Part shown: positions 44,001 through 53,483 of the stretch, in pieces | How the letters are laid out: every line of letters starts with the position of its first letter | How positions within the stretch are numbered: the first letter of the stretch is position 1 | DNA from: Endomychus coccineus | Taxonomy: Eukaryota > Arthropoda > Insecta > Coleoptera > Endomychidae | Reading direction: 5' to 3' | Length of the DNA stretch: 64,000 nt | Assembly (NCBI GenBank): GCA_958510875.1 | Contig: CAUEHT010000002.1 | Span: 1,364,001-1,428,000 of the forward strand | Notes under the pieces: model-generated | What the model was told of the DNA's origin: nothing | Seen by the model: only the letters and a program-made list of their open reading frames with translations | Database searches by the model: none | Program-made: the position numbers and the translations under genes

Positions 44001-46022
44001 CCTACCTTTTTGTATTGCATCCTCCACAACAAGTTGCACTCGGTTTGCAAACGATGGCACGTTGGTGTTGACAGATTGTTCGCGCACATCAGTTTGATAT
44101 TTCCGTTTTGAATCGTTCTCAGCATCTTGCAGCCCTCTAACGAATGGTGACTCATTGGTGTTGACAGATTTCCCCCACTGTCCAGTACAATCTTTCTGTA
44201 TTGTATACTCTCCAACAACTTGTATCCGATTTGCAAACGGTGGTACGTTGGTGTTGGCTAATTGTTTTCGCAGTTCTATTCTATCTGCCACTATTGGATC
44301 CTTCACAACAAGTTGCATCCTGTTTGCGGACTGTGGCACGTTAGTATAGACAGATTGTTCGACCACTCCACTCCGATCGTTCTGTGGTGAATCGTCCTCA
44401 GCAGCTTGCGGCCGGCTCACGAATAGTGGCTCATTGATGTTGATAGATTGCCCCCGCTGTTCAGTACAATCTTCCTGTATTGTATCCTCCTCAACAAATT
44501 TCACCCGGCTTGCAAACGGTGGTACGTTGATGTTGGCGAATTTCTCCCGCAGTTCCATCTTTCCTCCCTGTATTGTATCCTCGGCAACAAGTTGCACTCG
44601 ATTTGCGAACGGTGTCACGGTGGTGTTGACAGATTTTTCGCATACTTTAGTTCTATTCTTCCGTGATGAATCATCCTCAATAACATGCAGCCGGTCAAAG
44701 AACGGTGGCTCATTGGTATCGACAGATGGCCCTTGCGGTTCAGTACAATCTTCCTTCACTGTATCCTCCCCAACAGCTTGTTCTCGATTTGCGAATGGTG
44801 ACATCTTCGCTTTCACTTCTTCTTTTCTCGAAACGGATCTACCGTCTAATAACTCGTATCTCGAAATCAGAGCGTAGTTATCATTATGAGGACTATCAGG
44901 GGACGCTTTTGTCACAATGGTGTTGGATGAAGAGGTCGAAGGCTCGCTCAGGCTGCTCTCCAATTCCATGCTACCGGATAACTTTCGAACGGGTTGCATG
45001 TTGTTGCATCCCAGGCGTTCCGCCCCAAACCGTGAGTTCTCTTCATCACAATCAGATCGGCAAAGAGCGTTGTTTTCTCGGCAATGTTCTGATTTGCGCC
45101 ACATCCTAGTCCGCATCTTTTTCGCGGACATCGGTCGTATGATATAACCGATCACGTCTTCTTGCGTAATGTCTATGTACTCGGTGACGTTCTCGCTGTC
45201 ACTGTCCGTGATTGACACCGGCTTTTCGTCCTCCAGCAACTCATGACAATCTCCTAGAGGTTTCGGCTTTTTTCGAATAACTTCAATAGTTTCCGCAGTG
45301 GAATCATTTCGTTTACGGTCGACTCGTAGGTCCATACAATCCACAGAAACATCTTTGTGTACATTTTCTATCGTACTGTTAGAGTTAAGTGCCGGGATTA
45401 TCCCTCCAACGTTCGATTTGCTCTTGAAAGGGATGTATCCTTCGGGTCTGCCCATGATCTTGCGATCTTTGTTGGTATTCATTCTGCCAACGATGCCGTT
45501 TATGAAAGATTTATTCGGAGACGCAGCCCTTTTCTCATCGTTTGACGTATCTGGTACAATACTCGTTATACAAACATTCTCTGTTGCTGTGACACTTGTG
45601 TTTTGAGTATCTTGGACAATTGAGTTTAAAGCTCCTGAGATACTTGTGCTTGGAGCATCTTCAACTCTAGTGTTTGAAGCGTCTGGGACACTTGTGTTTC
45701 CGTCATCAATGCTGAGCGGTTGACTCGGTGGAGGGTGTACCACAGTTTTGATGCTCGACTTACGTACATTCAACACCCTGGCCGATCCACCGATTTCTTC
45801 GAATATTTTCTCAGCAACATCCTTTTCTTTTGTTTCTGACTGGTTGTAAGTATTTTCTTCATTCATTTGTTCGTTTGCTGATGGTGCCTGTAACTCTGTT
45901 CCAGATTCTTGTTGTTGTTTATCTTCTCCTGCAACTGAGTAAGATGTATTATTAGAAACGGGAGAAACAACAAATATTCGAATATGCAACCTTTCGTAGA
46001 GTTCAAAGTTATGTCTAAACAC
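41007..46022 (-). CDS. Paralogue 2: giant repeat protein with 31-residue higher-order array
   Basis: The exon most probably spans 45928 to 41171 (1586 codons), from a TCAGTTGCAG acceptor to a GTAAGT donor, both phase 1; earlier and later exons are not seen. Residues 32-404 match paralogue 1. Residues 405 to about 1205 are about 26 copies of a 31-residue unit with core NVPPFANRVQLV then ED.IQKD. Units recur in the order X (NTNEPPFVSRLQAAEDDSP), Y (NTNVPPFANRVQLVAEDAI), Z (FANRVQVVGEDTIQKDCTEQ). About four copies of a 62-residue relative (LPDGFVSP...SKQK.WR.LE) follow. The C-terminal part (TSMENTKEHLTILPGILKEA, TRTVNKTLC) is shared with paralogue 3. The sequence is hydrophilic with no membrane segment and no known domain. 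Intact length despite heavy repetition argues for selection. Confidence 0.7.
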   Translation of the reverse strand: MFRHNFELYERLHIRIFVVSPVSNNTSYSVAGEDKQQQESGTELQAPSANEQMNEENTYNQSETKEKDVAEKIFEEIGGSARVLNVRKSSIKTVVHPPPSQPLSIDDGNTSVPDASNTRVEDAPSTSISGALNSIVQDTQNTSVTATENVCITSIVPDTSNDEKRAASPNKSFINGIVGRMNTNKDRKIMGRPEGYIPFKSKSNVGGIIPALNSNSTIENVHKDVSVDCMDLRVDRKRNDSTAETIEVIRKKPKPLGDCHELLEDEKPVSITDSDSENVTEYIDITQEDVIGYIIRPMSAKKMRTRMWRKSEHCRENNALCRSDCDEENSRFGAERLGCNNMQPVRKLSGSMELESSLSEPSTSSSNTIVTKASPDSPHNDNYALISRYELLDGRSVSRKEEVKAKMSPFANREQAVGEDTVKEDCTEPQGPSVDTNEPPFFDRLHVIEDDSSRKNRTKVCEKSVNTTVTPFANRVQLVAEDTIQGGKMELREKFANINVPPFASRVKFVEEDTIQEDCTEQRGQSININEPLFVSRPQAAEDDSPQNDRSGVVEQSVYTNVPQSANRMQLVVKDPIVADRIELRKQLANTNVPPFANRIQVVGEYTIQKDCTGQWGKSVNTNESPFVRGLQDAENDSKRKYQTDVREQSVNTNVPSFANRVQLVVEDAIQKGRIKLQEKSAKIDIPSYANRVHVVGEDTILKDFTEQREQSVNTNESPFVSLLQATEDDSPQKDRTQILEQTVNINMPQFANLVQLVAEDGIQKDSTKIREHFDNINVPPFANQVQLYAEDATRECNTKLRKQSTNINVSQFANRIQVVGEDGMQKEHWGQYVNTNESPFVNRLQTADDDSPLKDWTREREQYVNTNLPQFSKRLQLVAENAIQEYMIELRKQLARTNVSPFASRVKVVGEDTTQEDSTRPQNQSANINVPLFTNRVQLVAKDAIKMDSTKLQKQHASTYMPPFANLKQVVGEDAIQKDCTKQRKQSVNPIVPPFVNRLQAAEDDSSEKDWTEVHEQSVNSNVQPFPNRVQSVAENAIQKARTKLWEQTSDNNVSPFANQVQVVGKDVTQKNETKLQGPSVRTNETPFVNWLLATVNDPPQRDWTEMREQSFGNREQAAEGDTIQGDCTEQRRQSFNTNEPPFMLRMQAAEDDSPQEDWTELHEQSVITYVPPFANRVQLFAEDAIQKEEWRELPNGFVTPPKIQILDEDSKQKHWRHLEDLSDLSVINNVATSAELMQNDRENSRQTYLEKLQELPDEFVSPTKIHVLDDDSKQKCWRRLEVLPYESNSINLPTSVSLVQAVRVNSVLKGPAKLQELPDGFVSPLRSLVFNGYSKQEDWGHLERLTDGSTSSIVPTSADLMRVVRENSRQKVYTNLRELPNGTAYINQPLYQNQMLTVKEHQQEECIKSSEHTNSFFDNKVPSYKTKMQVAEGNTRRIEWNWQKLRESQKHSECVVQGNTNVKTHIKTVECCTPFEIVEPPERTVPMEEVNENLTRNVKSSPELCDASECDQEAYNESEKADCLPSKNIENFKHVILGDDYVNVTKEIRNSFNLASTSMENTKEHLTILPGILKEALEENFDTLVDSLTEQKEAHDRVERSFVQDTRTVNKTLCVGKFFLFLSKIILNRESTEDFSLRFSSVQSYLDLLQRRVILLLETLPDNIDLGQV
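42410..44810 (-). repeat. 93-bp coding tandem repeat in trimeric 279-bp higher-order units (paralogue 2)
   Basis: About 26 units, mostly exactly 93 bp. The X-Y-Z order holds through most of the array, with local losses: one Y duplicated around 44,000, one Z shortened near 42,700, and two Y-Z pairs near 43,300. Length changes are in whole codons. Confidence 0.85.
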
Positions 46023-46344
46023 ATTCTGGCCTTATACGAGATTTGGAAGTAGAATGGGTCTCACGTACAATAATGAATAAAAGATTCGGTCGCGTGACGG
46101 GGAGAGTAGCCGGTATAAGACTCCAAATGAAGTCTAATGAATCTAGAAAATATTTATATCGATGAATAATCAGTAAATCAATGACAAACATATGAAAAAT
46201 ACAATTTTCTACATAAAATACCATATTGTGGTCAGAGATGGCGCGGTCGATCACGTGATCATTTGCACATCGTTAGATCAGGTGACATCAATTGATTATC
46301 AGAGCATTTTTGTTGGGAAACGACCTCCTAAAACCTATAGATTT
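46023..46344. other. Spacer upstream of paralogue 2 up to the hAT insertion
   Basis: Homologous to 40560-40870. The bases ATAGATTT (46337-46344) are the left target duplication of the hAT element. Confidence 0.8.
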
Positions 46345-46844
46345 CAGTGGCGGCTTTTCGAAGGAGGCTAAGGAGGCTCAGCCTCCTCACCAATTTATCC
46401 TGATGATCATTCTCCATTTTATTTGATGTTTCTCTGATAATTCTTCAAATTTTACAATTAATTCCCTGTTGTCAGTAGTTATTTTTAATCTGGCAACAGT
46501 GGCCAGAGGCTAGATTCTCTATATATCTCAAACGCTAAATATGTGTGGTCAACGCAGTTGCCGTTTTTCCAACCAGTCCAATTGCCAAATAGGGTAAAAC
46601 AGCGGATATGACAACACCCTCTGTAGGCTAGCCTTTCGTTCGCACTCGGTCACGTATGAAATACGATTACTTGCTGCTGTTGCGAGGCTGCGCTGCGACA
46701 CGTGTTACGTCAGTTTTGTTTCTCGACGCGAAGTAAGGTTAAGTTATAATTTATCTGTTCGGTGATTATTGAACGTTGAAATGATCAGTGATTTAGTTGC
46801 TGACTCCTTAGAAAATCCATTCAGTGGATTAACATGACGGAAAA

Positions 46845-47260
46845 GTGTTTTTTTTAAATAAACGGCCTTTACCGGATTTGGAAGGATTAGTTATGACAGG
46901 TAAATTTCAAAATCGATCATTTAATACTGATAATTATAAAAAATATGTATGGTTAACGGCATCTGAGGTACACAATAAATTATATTGCTGGTATTGCTTG
47001 CTATTTACTTCAGATACAACTTCATGTTGGGGGCACTTGGGTTATAATGATTTGAAAAATTTAGATCGTGGTCTAGACAGACATGAAAAATCGCAGGAAC
47101 ATATTACATCGAGTATTAAGTTAAAATTAACCGGTAAACAGAATATTGTTGATGTGATTGGTTCTGCGCGTACACGAAAAATAGAGAATCATAATATTAC
47201 AGTAGGAGAAAACCGCGAAGTTTTAAAAAAAATCGTTGATTTCTTATTGTATTTATCATC
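46845..47260 (+). pseudogene. hAT transposase 5' part (TTF-type zinc finger)
   Basis: KYVWLTASEVHNKLYCWYCLLF followed by the His-containing stretch HEKSQEHITSSIKL is the TTF-type finger of the ZMYM1-like hAT group. The frame runs up to FLLYLSS, where the LINE enters. The region before FFLNKRPLPDL is out of frame. Confidence 0.8.
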
Positions 47261-47584
47261 AGTCTTGCTTCTGCTTCTGTGAAGTATACATCGTTGAGTG
47301 ATTCGATCTGTGAAATAGCCAAGTTATTGTGTTTATTTTATAGTTACTACCTGGTAATGAATACACATGTGAGTACATAGTACTATTGCAATGTTATAAT
47401 AAAAAAATATTGGAAATATAAAGAAACGTATAAAGAGTGAAGGAAAAAAACACAAATATTCACATTGGAAACCGATTGCCTGCAAAAAACATACATGGTC
47501 GATGCCGATACGGTCAACAAAAAATACTGTATTGCCCATACACTAAAGGTGACCATTCACAATCACAGAAATTGAAATTTAGAT

Positions 47585-48495
47585 ATGGATGAAGCAATTG
47601 GAAATAAAATTGTAAAAGAATTGGAGAATAATAAAAACGAACTAATATCCTTCATGGAAAATAATAAAGAGGAATTCAAAAGCCAAATTCATGCATCGGA
47701 AGTCAGACTCACCTTACTAAATGAAGAATTAAAAACACAGGTTAAAACACTCAAAGAAGAAAACGCTAAATTCAAACAACAAATAGAGCTGTTAGAAAGA
47801 AGAAATCGTAATAACAACATCGTAGTTTTTGGTTCCGGAAACGACGGGACTGGAGCCCCAGTTGAATTTGTTTTGTCAGAATTAAACAAGCATCTGAAAA
47901 CAAATATAAACATTCATGATATAAATAATATCTACCCATTAGGCAAAGCTGACCGCTGCCCGGTCAATATTGAATTTATTTCTTACTTAAAGAAACAAGA
48001 AATACTTCTAAACATAAGAAACTTGAAAGATACAGGCATAGCTGTTGCGCACATGATTTAACTCCAGCAGAACAGGGAATAAACAAAATACTGAAACGTC
48101 ATCTAAGGAGAGAAAGAGAAAAAGAAACACCCGAGAGGTGTTTTATCAAAAGAAATAAACTATTCGTTGGCAATACTATATACACTGTAGAAGACCTGTT
48201 ACAATTGGAAGCAAACGAAGGAAAGACACCAGTCAGACCAAATAGTGCACCTCCGACACCCAGCCGCCAATTAGTGACCGGAGATCCCTTCTCTCCAACA
48301 ACTCCGCATTCTTCGAAAGGACTGGAAATTTCTATTGGCAAACAATCTACTGAAGTCACACCTAAGGGTTCCCAAAAGGCATCACAAAAAACTTCACTTC
48401 TTGACATACAAAAAGCTAGTAAACAACAGCGCTTGCGGACTGGAACAGAGACCAGATCAAATTCTATATCAAAGAAGCCGTCTTCATTTAAGTAG
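47585..48495 (+). pseudogene. LINE ORF1 protein, coiled coil plus RNA-binding-like domain
   Basis: Residues 1-80 form a long coiled coil (EELKTQVKTLKEENAKFKQQ). A segment follows with IYPLGKADRCPVNIEF and LLNIRNLKDTGIAVA, resembling the nucleic-acid-binding end of LINE ORF1 chaperones. The frame stops at 48061 after AHMI. The natural continuation (ILKRHLRREREKETPERCF, about 48090-48140, then a Pro/Ser/Thr-rich tail to 48495) is in another frame, so one indel separates them. Confidence 0.7.
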
Positions 48496-48526
48496 ACAAA
48501 CAGAATAAGTTAACTTCACTCTAACT

Positions 48527-50987
48527 ATGGATCTATATATGAGGGATGTACAATTCTTCGTGTTTAATACTTTCGAACTGCAATCCATAGATGAACTAAA
48601 CAATCTCTACCAAAATGGAAAAAGTAATGATATTATAATTCTTAGCCAAAGTATTTGTAGTATAAATAAAAATCTGGAGTCTTTGGAAGTGTTCCTATCC
48701 CAATTAAACTTTTCATTTGATTCTATAATCTTAACAGAAACCTTCAACCAAATTGATTGTACTATGTTACAGTTGGATGGTTACACAAGGGTGCAAGGGA
48801 ATGCTCGTAGCTGTCTCGATCATATTTTTTTCTCCACTAAAACACTAAGTATTCGGGATGCTTGTGCGGGTATAGTCCTTAACACAGAAATTACGGATCA
48901 CAGAGCTTCTATTGCGTTTATTCCTTTTTGCTTGACAATCCCTCGAGAAAAGCAAACGAAGCATGTGGTTAAAAATATAAATTATAAAAAATTATCCGAA
49001 AACATATAAACTCAGGACTGGAGTTTTTCCTACGAAGAACAGAATATGAACACAAAAACTAAACTTCTGTTAGATACACTCAAGCATTTAATTGAAACTG
49101 AAACTAATAAAATTAGAAAGAGGCGCCACGAAATCAAGAGGAAAGAGTGGATAACTCAAGGAATATTAAATTCAATTAACCAGAGAAATAAACTACATGC
49201 AGACCATAAAAAAAATCCTGACAACATAGCGAAGAAAAAGGCATTCCTTATTTATAGGAAAATTACAGATAAATAATCAAAAGCTCTAAAATAAATTTCA
49301 ACAAGAAAAAAATTACTGAAAAGAAAAAGAATACCAAAAAACTGTAGCAAGTGCTGAATGACATTCATGGAAAACAGAGGAACGATGATATTTCAGAAAT
49401 AATTTCAGAGACAGGTGAAAACTTAACAGACGTTAATGTAATTACCGAGGAATTCATTAGTTTTTTCACTGGTATTGGTGGAAACCTTGCCAAAAAAATA
49501 GTTAAACCTGTTAGTCTCCAGTAAGAATCAAATTCAAAAATTCATTTTTTCTTTGTTCTATTGAAGTGAAAGATGTCATAGCAGTAATTAAAAACCCAAA
49601 GAACAAAAAAAGTGCTGGAGAGGATGGAATACAAGCTAAAACTGTCAAAGCAATTAGTACCGTCATTGCACCACTTCTTACTCATCTCATAAATAATATT
49701 TTTGAAAAGGGTGAATGTCCATTAGAGTTCAAAAAAGCTATTATTATACCCATATACAAAAATGGAGAAAAGAAAAATTTTACTAACTATAGACCTATTT
49801 CATTAATCAGTACTTTCGCAAAGATATTTGAAAAATTACTAAAAATCCAAATTACTTCATTTTTCCATAAATATAATATCATAAGTACTAGCCAGTTTGG
49901 ATTCAAGGATGGTGTATCAACTACGGGCGCAATCGCTGCTTTGACGAGCCTGGTATATAAATAAATTGATAAAATAACACTCTGTCTGTGTGTTTTCCTA
50001 GACCTTGCCAAGGCATTTGATTCTGCATCTCATAAGCAGCTGTTGGAGGCCGTGGAGGATGCTGGAATGCGCGGAACGCCATTAAAATTACTTGAGAGTT
50101 ACCTAACAAATAGAACTCAGGCGGTGAGAATACGAAACGAAGTAAGCAACTGGAAGAAGGTTGAGTTTGGTGTACCTCAGGGGACAGTATTGGGACCACT
50201 TCTGTTTTCCTTATATGTAAATAACCTCTCCTCATTTCACACCACAGGCAAAATTATCAGTTTCGCTGATGACACAGCCATAATATACTCCGACAGTACC
50301 TGGACAGCTCTAAAACACAAAGCAGAAAAAGACCTGGAAAAAATAACTAATTGGTTCTTACACAAGCAAGTAACTATTAATTACAATAAAACATTTTTTC
50401 TCCCCTTTACAAGCTACAAAAATAATCTTCCAACATACGAGAACTTGGAAATAACCAGTGGAGATGACGAATGTGAAATTAGAGGAAAAAGCAATTGTAA
50501 ATACTTGGGTGTCATTATAGACTCTCAGTTACATTGAGATGTTCACATAAACAATATTACAAGAACACTAAGACCTTTAATGTATAAATTCAGATACTTA
50601 CGAAATATTTTAAACGTAACTTATCTAAAAATTCTTTACTTCGCCCTTGTGGAGAGTCGTCTCCAATATGGAATATTAGCATAGGGCGGAACAACAAAAA
50701 ATCATCTAAGGAAATTGGATGTGATACAAAAAAGAATTATTAAGATAATTTTCAAAAAGAAAGTCAGCTATTCTACCAATTTACTTTTTCAAGAAACCAC
50801 AATCCTTGATATTAGGCAGATTTATGTTTATGATCTTCTCATTTTCACATTCAAAAATCGACAAACTCTCCTGAATAAGGTGGACCACAAATATTGTACC
50901 CGCAATAAGCAACATCTGAATATAAAAATTCCGCTCATCCAAAAATCCATTGGCATGGTGGCCAATTTAATGCCTTTAAATGAATAA
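48527..50987 (+). pseudogene. LINE ORF2, endonuclease-reverse transcriptase, broken
   Basis: Four open pieces of one gene. 48527-49009 is an AP-type endonuclease missing about 100 residues between YTRVQGN and ARSCLDHIFF, but with its first (SIILTET) and last (ITDHRA) motifs. 49046-49276 is a linker. 49566-49964 is the early reverse transcriptase with KSAGEDGI, YKNGEKKNFTNYRPISL and GFKDGVST. 50043-50537 holds FGVPQGTVLGPLLFSLYVNN and the catalytic FADDTA, and 50715-50987 the C-terminal thumb. Stops and frameshifts lie between the pieces, so it cannot mobilise itself. Confidence 0.85.
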
Positions 50988-51384
50988 AAAACAAAAAAAA
51001 ATTAAAAATTTCACTTCTGTATTTTGGTTACAGATTTTATTATGCTAAACATCATTGTTTGTTTTTATACATTGGTTTTGTTCTAGTTTCCCTTCTCTAA
51101 ATATTTCAACACATTTTTTTTTCGTATAAGCATAATTGTTCAGCTAAGTAGCTTAGCATAAACAAAAATTCCAATTATATTATGTAAGCTCTTCTGCGAA
51201 TAAGTTAATTTCAGGGTATTTACCTATTTTCTTTTACCTATCATGTGCCCATGCTCAACCCTCTAGGGTCTTAAATGGGCTATTACTGTTTGTTCAAGGT
51301 AAACAAGTTTATGTGAATTATTGTTCTTTTTTATCCATATATTTTGAATAAACGGTATAATTATTATTATTATTATTATCATCT

Positions 51385-52225
51385 CAAGATTTGGCTTCTA
51401 GAGGGCATGATGAAACTGAAAATGCAGTTATTAAAGGTAATTTTAGGGAATTGTTAGATTTGTTTTGTAAATACGACAGTAAGCTTCGCGATTTTATGAG
51501 TAACGCGTCAGTATTTGCAGGCACCTCAAAAACAATACAAAACGAAATTCTTGTTTCAATAAATCATGTCCTCCGAAATCACATAGAGGATGAATTATTG
51601 AATGTCCCTTTTTTCGTGGCAGGTTGACGAAACAACTGATATAACGTGTAAATCACAATTATCTATAATTTTTAGATTTGTAAAAAATGGACAACTAGTG
51701 GAAAGATTTTTAGGGTTTTACGACGTTAGTTCCGGAAGAACAGCGATCAATTTATTCAATTTCTAATGGAAACATTCCAACGATTTGACTGCGAATAAAT
51801 TAATTGCTCAAACCTACGACGCCACCTCTGTAATGGCGGGACATTTAAACGGTCTTCAAACAAAAATAAAATCAGTTTCGCCTCAGGCTATTTTCACCCA
51901 TTTTTACGCTCACAACATGAATTTGGTTTTAAGTGATGCATGTAATTTCATTAAGGAAGTTAGAATTTTTTTTTCCAACTTATCGTCATTTTCAAATTTT
52001 TTCAGCAAATCCACCAAACGAACTGAAATTTTGAATAACACAGTAGGAAACAGAATTCCCTGTAATGCTCCAACTCGATGGAATTTTACATCACGTGCGG
52101 TGTTCACCACTCACAAAAATAAAGGCAAATTAATTGAAACATTTGATTTTATATTAAACAGTGATGACTTTCCGACAGATCAGGTTTCATTAAATGCTGC
52201 TGTTGGTTTAGAATCTTATTTATAA
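51385..52225 (+). pseudogene. hAT transposase middle part (DUF4371-like)
   Basis: Continuation of the transposase after the LINE: ASRGHDETENAVIKGNFREL, then (after a frame change near 51630) a degraded VDETTD-type catalytic site (QVDETTDITCKSQL). Then YDATSVMAGHLNGLQTKIK with YAHNMNLVLSDA, and CNAPTRWNFTSRAVF. The order is that of ZMYM1-like hAT transposases. Confidence 0.85.
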
Positions 52226-52339
52226 ATTGAAGAATCTTTGTTTTTTCTTGATACTTTTAAATTAATATTTGAACGAACTGATCTCATTTTTCAAATTTTA
52301 CAACATTAATTCACTGATATAATTTATTCAAGAGATCGT

Positions 52340-53026
52340 TTGAAACATCTCATTGATAAAATTTCAAGTTTCCGTAGTACAGAATTTCATTTTATTATTT
52401 TATTTGAAAATTTTTCAACTGATGGGGCTCCTCCCGCGAAAAGGAGGAAAACATATAATTTGTTAGACAAGAAACTACATTATAAACAACTTTTTTATGA
52501 AATTTTAGATACTATTAAAGGTCAAATTGAGATTCGATTTTCCGATTTACATGAATTGAAGTTTTTCGACTTGACGAATAGAAGATTTTTCGAATCTTTT
52601 TCAAAAGAGTTTCCCAATACACTTTTAGATAACTTAGTTCTAAAATAACACTGCACAATGAATTATGCGTTATATACTCGGATAAAGATATTTTAGGCCA
52701 TTTCGAGTCACGCCGATATGATAAAATATATGATAGACAATGACCTGCAACAAGTTTTACCTCAGTTTTATAAACTACTTTGTTTGACAGTCACCATTCC
52801 TGTCACGTCGGCAACGGTAGAGAGATCATCTTCTACTCTCAAACGAATTAAAACTTACAAGCGAAATACAATGAACCAAAATCGTGTATACAATGTTAGT
52901 TTGATATCTATTGAAAAAGATTTAGTAAGACACTTAAAACAAAATGATACATTTTATGATAATATTATTGATCATTTTTCCCAAACTAAATACCGTAGAA
53001 TTCCGTTAATATATAAAAAAAGTTAA
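52340..53026 (+). pseudogene. hAT transposase 3' part with dimerisation block
   Basis: 52340-52648 carries the helical segment before the dimerisation domain. 52718-53026 has VTSATVERSSSTLKRIKTYK, in which the usual SF of the ERSFS motif is SS. A frame break lies at about 52650-52717. Confidence 0.8.
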
Positions 53027-53483
53027 TAAAATTAATAAAAAAAAATAAAATATGAAAAATTAAAAAAAAAAAAAAATAGGTATCAAAAATCCAAAAAAAA
53101 ATAAAAAATCGAAAACGAACGAAAAAATGTTTTGGCAAGAGAAACTCTACACCTCCACGTTGATTCTTGCTGGGCAACAATTAATTTTGTCACTGAAGTA
53201 GCTGGTACTGTCGCTGGGCAAAAGTTAAATTAATTGGCTGAGTAGTGTATATTAAAAAAAAAACGTTTTATGTCCAGCCTCCTCTCTTAAAAAGTTCACG
53301 AGCCGCCACTGATAGATTTGACTCTTAACATACCCTCATGAGTAGAAAATGGTAGATGTTGAGTCGGGAGACCTTGCAGGCCAGAGAATGTCTCCGTGAC
53401 CACTTATTATGTGAGTTGAGAAGTGAATGCTCAAAAACTATGTGCTGGTCATCCATCATGCTGAAACCAAACCTGGCCCAGAT

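Larger units (their letters stand above)
47261..51376 (+). mobile_element. Non-LTR retrotransposon with two ORFs and (TTA)n tail
   Basis: Inserted in the hAT element with a target duplication TTATCATC (47253-47260 and 51377-51384). The 3' end is a TTA microsatellite (51359-51376). It has an ORF1 and a broken ORF2 with endonuclease and reverse transcriptase. Clade not fixed; the microsatellite tail and domain order would suit a CR1/L2- or Jockey-type LINE. Confidence 0.85.
46345..53311 (+). mobile_element. hAT element interrupted by a LINE
   Basis: The ends are CAGTGGCGGC and GCCGCCACTG, and the 8-bp target duplication ATAGATTT lies at 46337-46344 and 53312-53319. It is the longer relative of the elements at 30-34 kb. 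The transposase is in pieces on both sides of a 4.1-kb LINE (47261-51376). The element sits exactly in the spacer between paralogues 2 and 3. Confidence 0.9.

Noticed and set aside
42226..45606. Long plus-strand open frames opposite the paralogue 2 array (for example 42514-43143)
   Set aside because: They are antisense to the 93-bp repeat and stay open only because the repeat lacks stops in that frame. They show no family resemblance, and the same effect is seen opposite paralogue 3.
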